Below, piece by piece: positions 37,386 through 44,921 of a stretch of DNA of 64,000 nt; position 1 is the first letter of the stretch; the number at the start of each line of letters is the position of its first letter. The notes beneath the pieces are model-generated. The model made no database searches and had not been told where the DNA came from. It saw only the letters and a program-made list of their open reading frames with translations. The translations under genes were made by a program, and so were the position numbers. Source of the stretch: Micromonospora citrea (GTDB taxonomy: Bacteria > Actinomycetota > Actinomycetes > Mycobacteriales > Micromonosporaceae); contig NZ_FMHZ01000002.1 in NCBI RefSeq assembly GCF_900090315.1, positions 6,852,501-6,916,500 on the forward strand, given 5' to 3'.

Positions 37386-38096
37386 TCAGGCGGCGGCGCG
37401 GACGATGCGGTCCAGCCACTCCGCGAGGAGGGCGCGTTCGGCCGGGGTGAGGTCGGTGGCGAGCTCGTCGAGGGCGGCGCGCAGCGCCACCGCGTACCGC
37501 ACCGGGTTGCCGGCGCGGGAGGTCGCGCGGGCGGCGGGGGAGTCGGTGACCAGCGCGGCGAGCACCGCTTCCCGGGTGCGGTCCGACAGGGCGGGATCGC
37601 GCCGCGGCGGCGGCGTGCGGATCAGGGCGAGGGTGACCCCGCAGGCGGCGGCGTGCAGCATCTCCGTGGCCTCGTCGACGCTTGCCCGCAGCCGGCCCGC
37701 CTCGGCCACCCGGTGCACGAGCTGACGCAGGATGTCGGCCGCGACCCGGGCGGCGGTCGGCGTCTCGCCGGGGCGCGGGTCGCCGTACATGAGGGCGTGG
37801 AAGGCGGGGTTGGCCACGCCGAAGCCGACGTGCACGTCCCAGCCCCGGCGCAGGTCGTCGACCGGGTCGCCGGCGAGGTCCCGGGACGCCTCGGCGTGCA
37901 GGTACGCGGCGAACCCGTAGCTGGCCGCCGCGTCCAGCAGGCCGCGCATGTCACCGAACTGCCGGTAGATGGTCGGCGCCTGCACGCCCGCCGCCCGGCT
38001 CACCGCGCGGGTGGAGACCGCCTCCCGGCCGCCCTCGGCGAGCAGCGCGGCGGCGGCGCGGACGATCCGGTCCCGGGGCGACGTCTCGGTGATCAT
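37386..38096 (-). CDS. TetR-family transcriptional regulator
   Basis: This 236-residue repressor has the TetR DNA-binding domain at residues 8-55 (RDRIVRAAAALLAEGGREAVSTRAVSRAAGVQAPTIYRQFGDM...), where the recognition helix is VQAPTIYRQF. The helical ligand-binding domain is not informative. It probably controls itself, because a palindrome overlaps its -10. It converges with the lipid kinase gene (19-base gap). Target genes are unknown; the neighbouring kinase and HAD genes are candidates. Confidence 0.92.
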   Translation of the reverse strand: MITETSPRDRIVRAAAALLAEGGREAVSTRAVSRAAGVQAPTIYRQFGDMRGLLDAAASYGFAAYLHAEASRDLAGDPVDDLRRGWDVHVGFGVANPAFHALMYGDPRPGETPTAARVAADILRQLVHRVAEAGRLRASVDEATEMLHAAACGVTLALIRTPPPRRDPALSDRTREAVLAALVTDSPAARATSRAGNPVRYAVALRAALDELATDLTPAERALLAEWLDRIVRAAA

Positions 38097-38103
38097 GACA
38101 GCG

Positions 38104-38126
38104 ACGATAACGCCCTCATGTTATCG
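38104..38126 (-). promoter_or_regulatory. Autoregulatory operator overlapping the tetR -10
   Basis: CGATAAC at 38105-38111 and GTTATCG at 38120-38126 form a perfect 7-bp inverted repeat with an eight-base spacer, a normal TetR operator layout. On the minus strand TATCGT (38109-38104), which is inside it, ends seven bases before the ATG at 38096, so binding would block the promoter. Confidence 0.65.
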
Positions 38127-38135
38127 ACGCCGGCT

Positions 38136-38287
38136 AGCGCCGCTGTCGTCCGCGCGTTAACGCCGCTAAACCCGTGGTCAGTGCCGCTTTCATCCCGCCG
38201 CCAGCGTCGTTGTCGCCCTGCGTGCAGGGGCGCTCCAGCCCTGGGTGGAGCGTCGCTGTCGCCCCGCCGTCAGCGCCGCTGGTCGAC
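38136..38287. repeat. Degenerate 23-bp tandem repeat array (about seven units)
   Basis: Units resembling AGCGYCGCTGTCGYCC start at 38136, 38159, 38180, 38203, 38226, 38249 and 38272, i.e. every 21-23 bases. The copies at 38136, 38203, 38249 and 38272 are the clearest; 38159 and 38226 match at about 10 of 16 positions. The last unit contains the stop codon of the HAD gene. Function unknown. Confidence 0.6.
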
Positions 38288-39043
38288 GCCGGCCACGTCC
38301 AGCACGGTGCCCAGGCCGTTCGGCCGCCCCGCCTCGGCGGCCGGCAGCACCAGCACCCCGCAGCCGGCCGCGACCGCCCCCGCGTCGGCCGGCGTGTCGC
38401 CCACCATCAGCGCGCGCTCCGGGTCGACGCCGAGCATTCCGCAGGCGCGCAGGAAGATCCCCGGGTCCGGCTTGCAGCGCCCGACCTCGTACGACAGGGT
38501 GAAGGCGTCGACCAGGTCGGCCAGCCCCCACGCCGCGAAGATCGGCCGGATGTCGAAGCCGATGTTGCTGACCACGGCCACCGGGACGCCCGCGGCGCGC
38601 AGGGCGGCCAGCGTCGGCGCGGTGTCCGGGTACGGCACCCAGCCCTCGGGCACCAGCACCCGCTCGTAGAGCGCCTCGGCGAAGCCCTCGATGCCGGCGT
38701 CGACGGTCTCGGCCAGCCCCGTGTAGGCGCCCCGGTGGGCGTGCGGGTAGAGATCCCGGTCGGCCCACAGCTCGGCCAGCCGGGGCGGCACGCGGGCCGG
38801 CAGCGGACCGCCCGCCCGGCCCGCCGTCAGGAGCCGGTCGGCGAGCGCGGTCGCGCGCATCCGCTCCAGGGTCACCCCGCAGGAGGCGGCGGCGGCGAGC
38901 ACCCACTCGCGCGGCTCCTCCACCTGGGCCAGCGTGCCGTGGAAGTCGAACAGGACCGCCTCCACCGGGCGGCGGGACGGGCCGGGGCCGACGGCGTCGT
39001 CGGCGCCGGGTGGGGCGTGGGGCGGTTCGGCGTGGTCCGGCAC
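38270..39043 (-). CDS. HAD-family hydrolase
   Basis: This 257-residue HAD phosphatase shows motif I VLFDFHGTL (His replaces the common Asp/Met between the two key Asp and Gly positions; the second Asp is thus missing), motif II VVSNIGFD, motif III Lys in GRCKPDPGIF, and motif IV MVGDTPADAGA. Because the usual DxD is DFH, it may be a non-phosphatase HAD such as a haloacid-dehalogenase-like enzyme. GTG 39043 follows TAGGGT by seven bases and gives the expected length; upstream in-frame codons lie beyond that -10. Divergent from helY. Confidence 0.82.
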   Translation of the reverse strand: MPDHAEPPHAPPGADDAVGPGPSRRPVEAVLFDFHGTLAQVEEPREWVLAAAASCGVTLERMRATALADRLLTAGRAGGPLPARVPPRLAELWADRDLYPHAHRGAYTGLAETVDAGIEGFAEALYERVLVPEGWVPYPDTAPTLAALRAAGVPVAVVSNIGFDIRPIFAAWGLADLVDAFTLSYEVGRCKPDPGIFLRACGMLGVDPERALMVGDTPADAGAVAAGCGVLVLPAAEAGRPNGLGTVLDVAGVDQRR

Positions 39044-39050
39044 GTCGTGC

Positions 39051-39056
39051 ACCCTA
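39051..39056 (-). promoter_or_regulatory. -10 element TAGGGT of the HAD gene
   Basis: TAGGGT on the minus strand ends seven bases before GTG 39043. Confidence 0.5.
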
Positions 39057-39116
39057 CCGACCGCCTCCGACCCGGCTGTCGGTTGGCCTTGTCGCGTGGT
39101 CACCGGCGGCACGCAT

Positions 39117-39122
39117 TAATCT
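39117..39122 (+). promoter_or_regulatory. -10 element TAATCT of helY
   Basis: TAATCT ends seven bases before the ATG at 39130. The GGAGA between could also serve as a weak ribosome site. Confidence 0.5.
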
Positions 39123-39129
39123 TGGAGAC

Positions 39130-42021
39130 ATGTCGAGCCCCGCCGAGCGGTACGCCGCGGCGCGCCGCCGGGCCGCGCAGGCCTCACAGTTCCCGGCGCT
39201 GGACGAGTTCGCCCTTGACCTGGGGTTCGATCTCGACGACTTCCAGCGGGAGGCGTGCCAGGCGCTGGAGCGGGGCAGCGGGGTGCTGGTCTGCGCCCCC
39301 ACCGGCGCCGGCAAGACCGTCGTCGGCGAGTTCGCCGTGCACCTGGCGCTGCGCGGCGCGCCCGCCACCGCTGCCCGCGCGTCCGCCGACGCCACCGCTG
39401 CCCGCGTGCCCACGACCGCCAACGGTCCCGGCGCGGACGACGAGGTGGTGCCGGCGGCCGGCGGGGAGGTAGCCCCGTCCCCGGCCGCGCCCCGGCGGCG
39501 CAAGTGCTTCTACACCACGCCGATCAAGGCGCTGTCGAACCAGAAGTACCACGACCTGGTCGACCGCTACGGCGCCGAGCAGGTCGGGCTGCTCACCGGC
39601 GACAACGCCATCAACGGCGACGCCCCCGTGGTGGTGATGACCACCGAGGTGCTGCGCAACATGCTCTACGCCGGCTCGGCCACCCTGGAGGGCCTGGCGT
39701 ACGTGGTGATGGACGAGGTGCACTACCTCGCCGACCGGTTCCGCGGCGGGGTGTGGGAAGAGGTGATCATCCACCTGCCCGCCTCGGTCACCCTGGTCTC
39801 CCTGTCGGCGACGGTGTCCAACGCCGAGGAGTTCGCCGACTGGCTGGTCACCGTGCGCGGCGAGACCGCCGTGGTGGTCAGCGAGCACCGGCCGGTGCCG
39901 CTGTGGCAGCACATGCTGGTGGGCAGGCGGATGTTCGACCTGTTCCACGACGCCGACGCGGCCCGCAAGCACGACGTGCACCCCGAGCTGCTGCGCTACA
40001 CGCGCGACACGATGCGCCGACTGGAGCTGGGCGAGGGGCGCAGCGCCGGCCCGGGTGGCGGTCGGCGCGGGCCGCGCTGGCGCGGCCCGATGCGCCCCGA
40101 CATCGTCGACCGGCTCGACCGGGAGGGCCTGCTCCCGGCGATCCTGTTCATCTTCAGCCGCGCCGGCTGCGCCGCCGCCGTGCAGCAGTGCCTCGCCGCC
40201 GGCCTGCGGCTCACCTCGCCGGAGGAGCGGGCGGAGATCCGCCGGGTCGTCGAGTCCCGGGTCACCGCCATCCCCGGCGAGGACCTGTCGGTGCTCGGCT
40301 ACTGGGAGTGGCTCGACGGGCTGGAGCGCGGCCTGGCCGCCCACCACGCCGGCATGCTGCCGGTGTTCAAGGAGGTCGTGGAGGAGCTGTTCGTCCGCGG
40401 CCTGGTCAAGGCGGTCTTCGCCACCGAGACGCTCGCGCTGGGGATCAACATGCCGGCCCGCTGCGTCGTGCTGGAGCGGCTGGTCAAGTACAACGGCGAG
40501 GCGCACGTCGACCTGACCCCGGGGGAGTACACGCAGCTCACCGGCCGCGCCGGCCGGCGGGGCATCGACGTCGAGGGGCACGCCGTCGTCGTCTGGTCCC
40601 CGGAGACCGACCCCCGGCACGTGGCCGGTCTCGCCTCCACCCGCACGTACCCGCTGCGGTCCAGCTTCCGGCCGTCGTACAACATGGCGGTCAACCTGGT
40701 CGGCACGGTCGGCGCCGAGCCGGCCCGGGCGCTGCTGGAGTCGTCGTTCGCGCAGTTTCAGGCGGACCGGTCGGTGGTCGGCCTGGCCCGCCAGGTGCAG
40801 CGCAACACCGAGACCATCGAGGCGTACGGCGCGGAGGCGGCCTGCCACCACGGCGACTTCGACGAGTACTTCGCGCTGCGGGTGGCGATCGCCGACCGGG
40901 AGCGCGCCATCGCCCGGCAGGGGCAGAGCCAGCGCAAGGCCGCGGCGGTGGCCTCGCTGGAGCGGCTGCGGGTCGGCGACGTGATCCGGGTGCCGTCGGG
41001 CCGGCGGGCCGGCCTGGCGGTCGTGCTCGACCCGGCCACCGGCGGCTTCGGCGAGCCTCGGCCGCTGGTGCTCACCCAGGACCGCTGGGCCGGGCGGGTC
41101 AGCCCCGGCGACTTCACCACGCCCGCCGAGGTGCTGGCACGCATCCGGGTGCCGAAGCACTTCAACCACCGCTCCCCGGCCGCCCGGCGGGACCTGGCCG
41201 CCGAGGTGAGCGGCACCGGGCTGGACCGGCACGGCGGTCGCCGGGGCGGCCGGTCCCGGCAGGCGGTCGGCGAGGACCACCGGCTCAGCCAGCTCCGCGC
41301 GGAGCTGCGCCGGCACCCCTGCCACGCCTGCCCGGACCGGGAGGAACACGCCCGCTGGGCGGAGCGGCGCCGCCGGCTGGAGAAGGACACGGAGGAACTG
41401 CGGCAGCGGGTGGCCGGGCGGACCGGTTCGCTGGCCCGTACGTTCGACCGGATCGTCGCGCTGCTCACCGCCCGCGGCTACCTCGCGCCCGACGGCGCGG
41501 TGACCGACGCCGGCCGGATGCTCGGCCGGATCTGGACGGAGGCGGACCTGCTCGTCGCCGAGTGCCTGCGACGTGGGGTGTGGGACGGGCTCTCCCCGGC
41601 CGAGCTGGCCGCCGCCGTGTCGGTGGTGGTCTTCGAGGCCCGTCGGGACGTCGACGAGCGGGCGTCGCTGCCGCGCGGCCCGGTGGCCGAGGCGGTCGAC
41701 GAGACCCTCAAGCTGTGGAGCGAGATCGAGGCCGACGAGGCGGCCCGCGGCCTCGCCGTCACCCGCGAGCCGGACCTCGGCTTCGCCTGGCCGATCTACC
41801 GGTGGGCACGCGGCGAGGCCCTGGCCAAGGTCCTCGGCAGCGGCCACGAGATCGACGGGGAAATGCCGGCCGGCGACTTCGTCCGGTGGGCCCGTCAGGT
41901 GGTCGACCTGCTCGGTCAGCTCGCCGACTCTGGCGGCGCCTCGACGGAGCTGAGGTCCACCGCCCGGCAGGCGATCGCCGCGGTCAACCGGGGCGTGCTG
42001 GCCTACCACGCGGCGGCCTGA
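39130..42021 (+). CDS. helY: Ski2-like DEAD/DEAH-box helicase HelY
   Basis: This 963-residue superfamily 2 helicase is related to yeast Ski2/Mtr4 and probably unwinds RNA during turnover. Motif I APTGAGKT, Ia TTPIKALSNQK, II VVMDEVHYL, III SLSATVSN, IV FIFSRAGC, V TETLALGINMPAR and VI QLTGRAGRRGID are all present, spread over residues about 55-490. The C-terminal half holds the rRNA-processing-arch-like and DSHCT helical domains. A low-complexity Ala/Thr/Pro insert sits between motifs I and Ia (residues about 80-118). In mycobacteria helY lies near tatC; here about 14 kb separates them. Confidence 0.95.
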   Translation: MSSPAERYAAARRRAAQASQFPALDEFALDLGFDLDDFQREACQALERGSGVLVCAPTGAGKTVVGEFAVHLALRGAPATAARASADATAARVPTTANGPGADDEVVPAAGGEVAPSPAAPRRRKCFYTTPIKALSNQKYHDLVDRYGAEQVGLLTGDNAINGDAPVVVMTTEVLRNMLYAGSATLEGLAYVVMDEVHYLADRFRGGVWEEVIIHLPASVTLVSLSATVSNAEEFADWLVTVRGETAVVVSEHRPVPLWQHMLVGRRMFDLFHDADAARKHDVHPELLRYTRDTMRRLELGEGRSAGPGGGRRGPRWRGPMRPDIVDRLDREGLLPAILFIFSRAGCAAAVQQCLAAGLRLTSPEERAEIRRVVESRVTAIPGEDLSVLGYWEWLDGLERGLAAHHAGMLPVFKEVVEELFVRGLVKAVFATETLALGINMPARCVVLERLVKYNGEAHVDLTPGEYTQLTGRAGRRGIDVEGHAVVVWSPETDPRHVAGLASTRTYPLRSSFRPSYNMAVNLVGTVGAEPARALLESSFAQFQADRSVVGLARQVQRNTETIEAYGAEAACHHGDFDEYFALRVAIADRERAIARQGQSQRKAAAVASLERLRVGDVIRVPSGRRAGLAVVLDPATGGFGEPRPLVLTQDRWAGRVSPGDFTTPAEVLARIRVPKHFNHRSPAARRDLAAEVSGTGLDRHGGRRGGRSRQAVGEDHRLSQLRAELRRHPCHACPDREEHARWAERRRRLEKDTEELRQRVAGRTGSLARTFDRIVALLTARGYLAPDGAVTDAGRMLGRIWTEADLLVAECLRRGVWDGLSPAELAAAVSVVVFEARRDVDERASLPRGPVAEAVDETLKLWSEIEADEAARGLAVTREPDLGFAWPIYRWARGEALAKVLGSGHEIDGEMPAGDFVRWARQVVDLLGQLADSGGASTELRSTARQAIAAVNRGVLAYHAAA

Positions 42022-42124
42022 CCGCCAGTCGGCGGATCGGGTCCGTCGGCTGCCCACGGTCCACGGCGTCACCGGTGCGGCCGACGACTGCGCCGGCGCG
42101 ATGCACGTCGCGCGGTCGTCTGGT

Positions 42125-42635
42125 TCACCGACCGAGCTGCTCCGCGGCGACGGCCGCGCCCGCGTCGAGGCCGAGGAGCGACAGGCAAGCCGACAGGTCG
42201 TTGAGGCGGCGGGCACCCACCCGCACCGCGAACGCCTGCCACAGCATCCTGATCTTGGGATCCAGCCCTTCCTCCACCAGTTCGGCCGTACGCTCGACGG
42301 CCTCGGCCTGCCCCAGCGTGCCGGGCGTCGGGACCTCCGCGTCCTTCCGTCCTGCCAGCCAGGCCAGCCCGGTGGGCAGGGAGCGCCGCAACGCCTTCTC
42401 CGCGCTCGCACTCCCAGCCGAGCAGGCCGATCGCGGCGTCGACCCCGATCTCGGGGTCCCAGCCGAACGCGTCGAACAGTGGTAGCCGACCGCCGATGAG
42501 CCGCATTCCATACGGGGAGCCCGTCAGCACCTCAAGCACGGCCGGAGGCGGTGCCTCGCCGCCCAGGACCATGGAGAGGGAGTTGGCGTAGCAGTACGGC
42601 CCGGAGCCGACATAGGTGGCAGACCTGCCTTCAAT
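42125..42635 (-). pseudogene. Decayed copy of the C39-like peptidase gene
   Basis: This is a broken paralogue of the gene at 49523-50476. Both start codons of the intact copy are altered (ATG to ATT and ATG to AGG, 42624-42635). A 317-base deletion joins the code after WECER to RRSLPTGLAWLAGR out of frame. It removes the catalytic His and Asp region, and the last roughly 47 residues are replaced by a short unrelated end. The Cys region (GPYCYANSL) survives. The two copies are otherwise very similar at the DNA level, so the event is fairly recent. Confidence 0.88.
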
Positions 42636-42734
42636 GTGCCGCCTGACACGGTGCCAGGGGCAAGCCGGTCTGCGCCTGCCTCGTCACGGCCATCGAGGGC
42701 ACCGGTGACACCGCTGTTCGGCGTGCGCCAGGCA

Positions 42735-43622
42735 TCACGGCGCCAGGTGGGTCAGGTTGAGCCGGGCCAGCCGGTCGGGGTCGGACAGGATGTCGATCGT
42801 GACGATCCTGCTGTCGGAGATGGTGAAGTTCATGACGGAGATCAGCTGGTCGTCGATGGTGTTGACCAGGCCGGCGAGGCCGTTGACGAGCGCTGGGTGG
42901 GTGGTGGCGCTGGTGGCCATGCGCTGGAAGGTGGCGGCCTGTCCGGCCACGGCCGCGGCACCGCGGATGACCTTCATGCCGCCGGTGAGCACGCCGCCGT
43001 CGGCGCGCAGCACCACGTCAGGGTCGAGGATGGCCAGCAGCGCGTCGAAGTCGCCGCCACGCGCGGCGGCCAGGAACGCGTCCACCACCCGACGCTGACC
43101 GCTCAGGTCAGGGTCAGGGCTCGGGGTCGCGCCGCGGACTCGTTGGCGCGCCCGGCTGGCGAGTTTCTTCGCTGCCACGGGTGTGCGGTCCACGATGGGC
43201 GCGATCTGCTCGAACGGTAGACCGAACATGTCATGGAGCACGAACGCCAGCCGTTCGGCCGGGGTCAGGGACTCCAGCACGACCAGCAGCGCCAGCCCCA
43301 CCGAGTCGGCCAGCAGCACCTCCTGCTCCGGGTCGGCGGCTCCCGCGCGGCTGATCAACGGATCGGGCAGGCGCTCCTCCAGCGGCTCCTCGCGCCGGGA
43401 CTTGCGGGCGCGCAGCATGTCCAGGCACACCCGGCCGACCACGGTCGTCAGCCAGCCGCCGAGATTGTCGATGTCACCCGAGTCCGAACGTGCCAACCGC
43501 AGCCATGCCTCCTGGACCGCGTCCTCGGCCTCGCTCAGTGAGCCGAGCATGCGGTAGGCGACCGTCTTCAGATGGGCTCGGTGCCGCTGGAACTGGCCGG
43601 CCAGAACGTCTTGGGGTGTCAC
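42735..43622 (-). CDS. sigJ: ECF41-type sigma factor with SnoaL-like C-terminal domain (SigJ-like)
   Basis: This 295-residue ECF sigma factor has sigma-2 (LKTVAYRMLGSLSEAEDAVQEAWLR) and sigma-4 (ERLAFVLHDMFGLPFEQIAPIVDRTPVAAKKLASRARQRV). A fused NTF2/SnoaL-like domain of about 110 residues replaces an anti-sigma factor. Family-type marks are RADGG (compare the DGGGR motif) and SDPDRLARL (compare NPDKL) near the end. ECF41 genes are typically linked to carboxymuconolactone-decarboxylase-like genes, as here. GTG 43622 lies seven bases after GAGAGG; ATG 43628 is too close to it. It diverges from the operon it probably controls. Confidence 0.92.
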   Translation of the reverse strand: MTPQDVLAGQFQRHRAHLKTVAYRMLGSLSEAEDAVQEAWLRLARSDSGDIDNLGGWLTTVVGRVCLDMLRARKSRREEPLEERLPDPLISRAGAADPEQEVLLADSVGLALLVVLESLTPAERLAFVLHDMFGLPFEQIAPIVDRTPVAAKKLASRARQRVRGATPSPDPDLSGQRRVVDAFLAAARGGDFDALLAILDPDVVLRADGGVLTGGMKVIRGAAAVAGQAATFQRMATSATTHPALVNGLAGLVNTIDDQLISVMNFTISDSRIVTIDILSDPDRLARLNLTHLAP

Positions 43623-43657
43623 TTGCATTCCTCTCGCTTCAGCCACGTCAGACTGCT

Positions 43658-43723
43658 GACGCGTCAAAGTAGGCAGAGGTGACCGCGAACGCACACGGTC
43701 ACCTCTGCTTCAGGCCATCCGTC
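43658..43723. promoter_or_regulatory. Symmetric divergent ECF41 promoter pair
   Basis: A 13-bp inverted repeat (GCAGAGGTGACCG at 43673-43685, complement at 43696-43708) puts GGTCACC on each strand. On the plus strand GGTCACC (43697-43703) is followed after 16 bases by CGTC (43720-43723). On the minus strand GGTCACC (43684-43678) is followed after 16 bases by CGTC (43661-43658). The ECF41 consensus I recall is TGTCACA at -35 and CGTC at -10. Confidence 0.7.
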
Positions 43724-43763
43724 ATGCCGGCGATCAACACTCACTTACGAAGGGTTGCCGACG

Positions 43764-44912
43764 ATGGGCAGGATGGATGTCCGCGGAACGGCCGCGGACG
43801 GCTTCGAACCGGTGCGCGAGGCGTTCGCCGCGGTGGTGGCCGAGCAGGACGGCCAGGCGGGGTCGCAGCTGGCCGTGTACGCGCACGGTCAGCTGATGGT
43901 CGACCTGTGGGCCGGGGACGAGGTGAGCGGTGACACGCTGACCGGGGTCTACTCCTCCACCAAGGGCGCCGCGACGCTGGTGGTGGCGCTGCTGGTGCAG
44001 GAGGGTGTCCTCGATCTCGACGAGCCGGTGGCCCGGCGATGGCCGGAGTTCGCCGCGGCCGGCAAGGATGGGATCACGCTGCGGGACGTGCTGACTCACC
44101 GCTCCGGCGTCATCGGCGTCGACGGCGGGCTGTCGGCAGCCGAGTTGGCCGACGATGCGGTGATCGCGCGCCGCCTGGCCGGGCAGCGGCCGTACTGGCG
44201 TCCGGGTTCGGCCTACGGCTATGGCGGGTTCGTCTCGTTCGCCATGGTGAACGAGGTGATCCGGCGGGTGACCGGCCGGTCGCTGCAGCAGGTCTACGAC
44301 GAGCGCATCCGGACCCCGTACGGGCTGGATCTCTATCTGGGGCTGCCCGCAACTGAAGAGAAGAGGTTCCGCCCGATCCAGTGGTGGACGGCAACGCCGG
44401 AGCAGGAGGCCGCGTTCTGGTCGAACCTGCCCGGCCCGCACAGCATCCTCGGCGTCGGCTACGGGCTCAACAGCACGCCGCCGCTGGACCAGGCCGCCTT
44501 CGCCAACACCCGCGTCGTCCGCGCGTCCGGCCAGGCGTCGGCCGGTGGGGTGGGCAGCGCGCGCGGCCTGGCCGGCCTGTACGCAGCGGCCGTATGGGGC
44601 ATCGACGGACGCCGTCCGCTGCTCAATCCGGACACGATCGGGGAGTTCTCCATGCTGCACTCCGCCGGCAGCGACCTGGTCCGCGGCGACCAGGGCAACT
44701 ACGCGCTCGGGTTCCAGGCCAAGGGCCTGCGGTACGGGTTCCTCAGCGCGAACGCGTTCGGTCACGACGGCTCGGCCGGTTCGGAGTCCTTCGCCGATCC
44801 CCGCACCGGCATCGCGTTCGGCTACACCCGTCGCCGTTTCGGCTTCGGCTGGTCCTACCCCGAGCACGACCTGCTCGCCGCCGCCGTCCATCGCGCCGCC
44901 ACCGCCTCCTGA
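43764..44912 (+). CDS. Beta-lactamase-fold serine hydrolase (class C-like/EstB-like)
   Basis: This 382-residue protein is in the serine beta-lactamase/esterase family. The catalytic SxxK is in GVYSSTKGAATLV near residue 68, the Tyr-x-Asn-like second motif is in SAYGYGGF, and the third motif is in the FGHDGSAGSESFADP region (HxG type, as in esterases and D-aminopeptidases). No signal peptide is visible, so it probably works inside the cell as an esterase or amidase. ATG 43764 has AAGGG nine bases upstream. First gene of the operon under the ECF41-type promoter. Confidence 0.88.
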   Translation: MGRMDVRGTAADGFEPVREAFAAVVAEQDGQAGSQLAVYAHGQLMVDLWAGDEVSGDTLTGVYSSTKGAATLVVALLVQEGVLDLDEPVARRWPEFAAAGKDGITLRDVLTHRSGVIGVDGGLSAAELADDAVIARRLAGQRPYWRPGSAYGYGGFVSFAMVNEVIRRVTGRSLQQVYDERIRTPYGLDLYLGLPATEEKRFRPIQWWTATPEQEAAFWSNLPGPHSILGVGYGLNSTPPLDQAAFANTRVVRASGQASAGGVGSARGLAGLYAAAVWGIDGRRPLLNPDTIGEFSMLHSAGSDLVRGDQGNYALGFQAKGLRYGFLSANAFGHDGSAGSESFADPRTGIAFGYTRRRFGFGWSYPEHDLLAAAVHRAATAS

Positions 44913-44921
44913 GGAACCGGC

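Noticed and set aside
39370..39490. A possible frameshift or insertion in helY between motifs I and Ia
   Set aside because: The Ala/Thr/Pro-rich insert is in frame and both motifs are intact; low-complexity inserts are common here in actinobacterial relatives.
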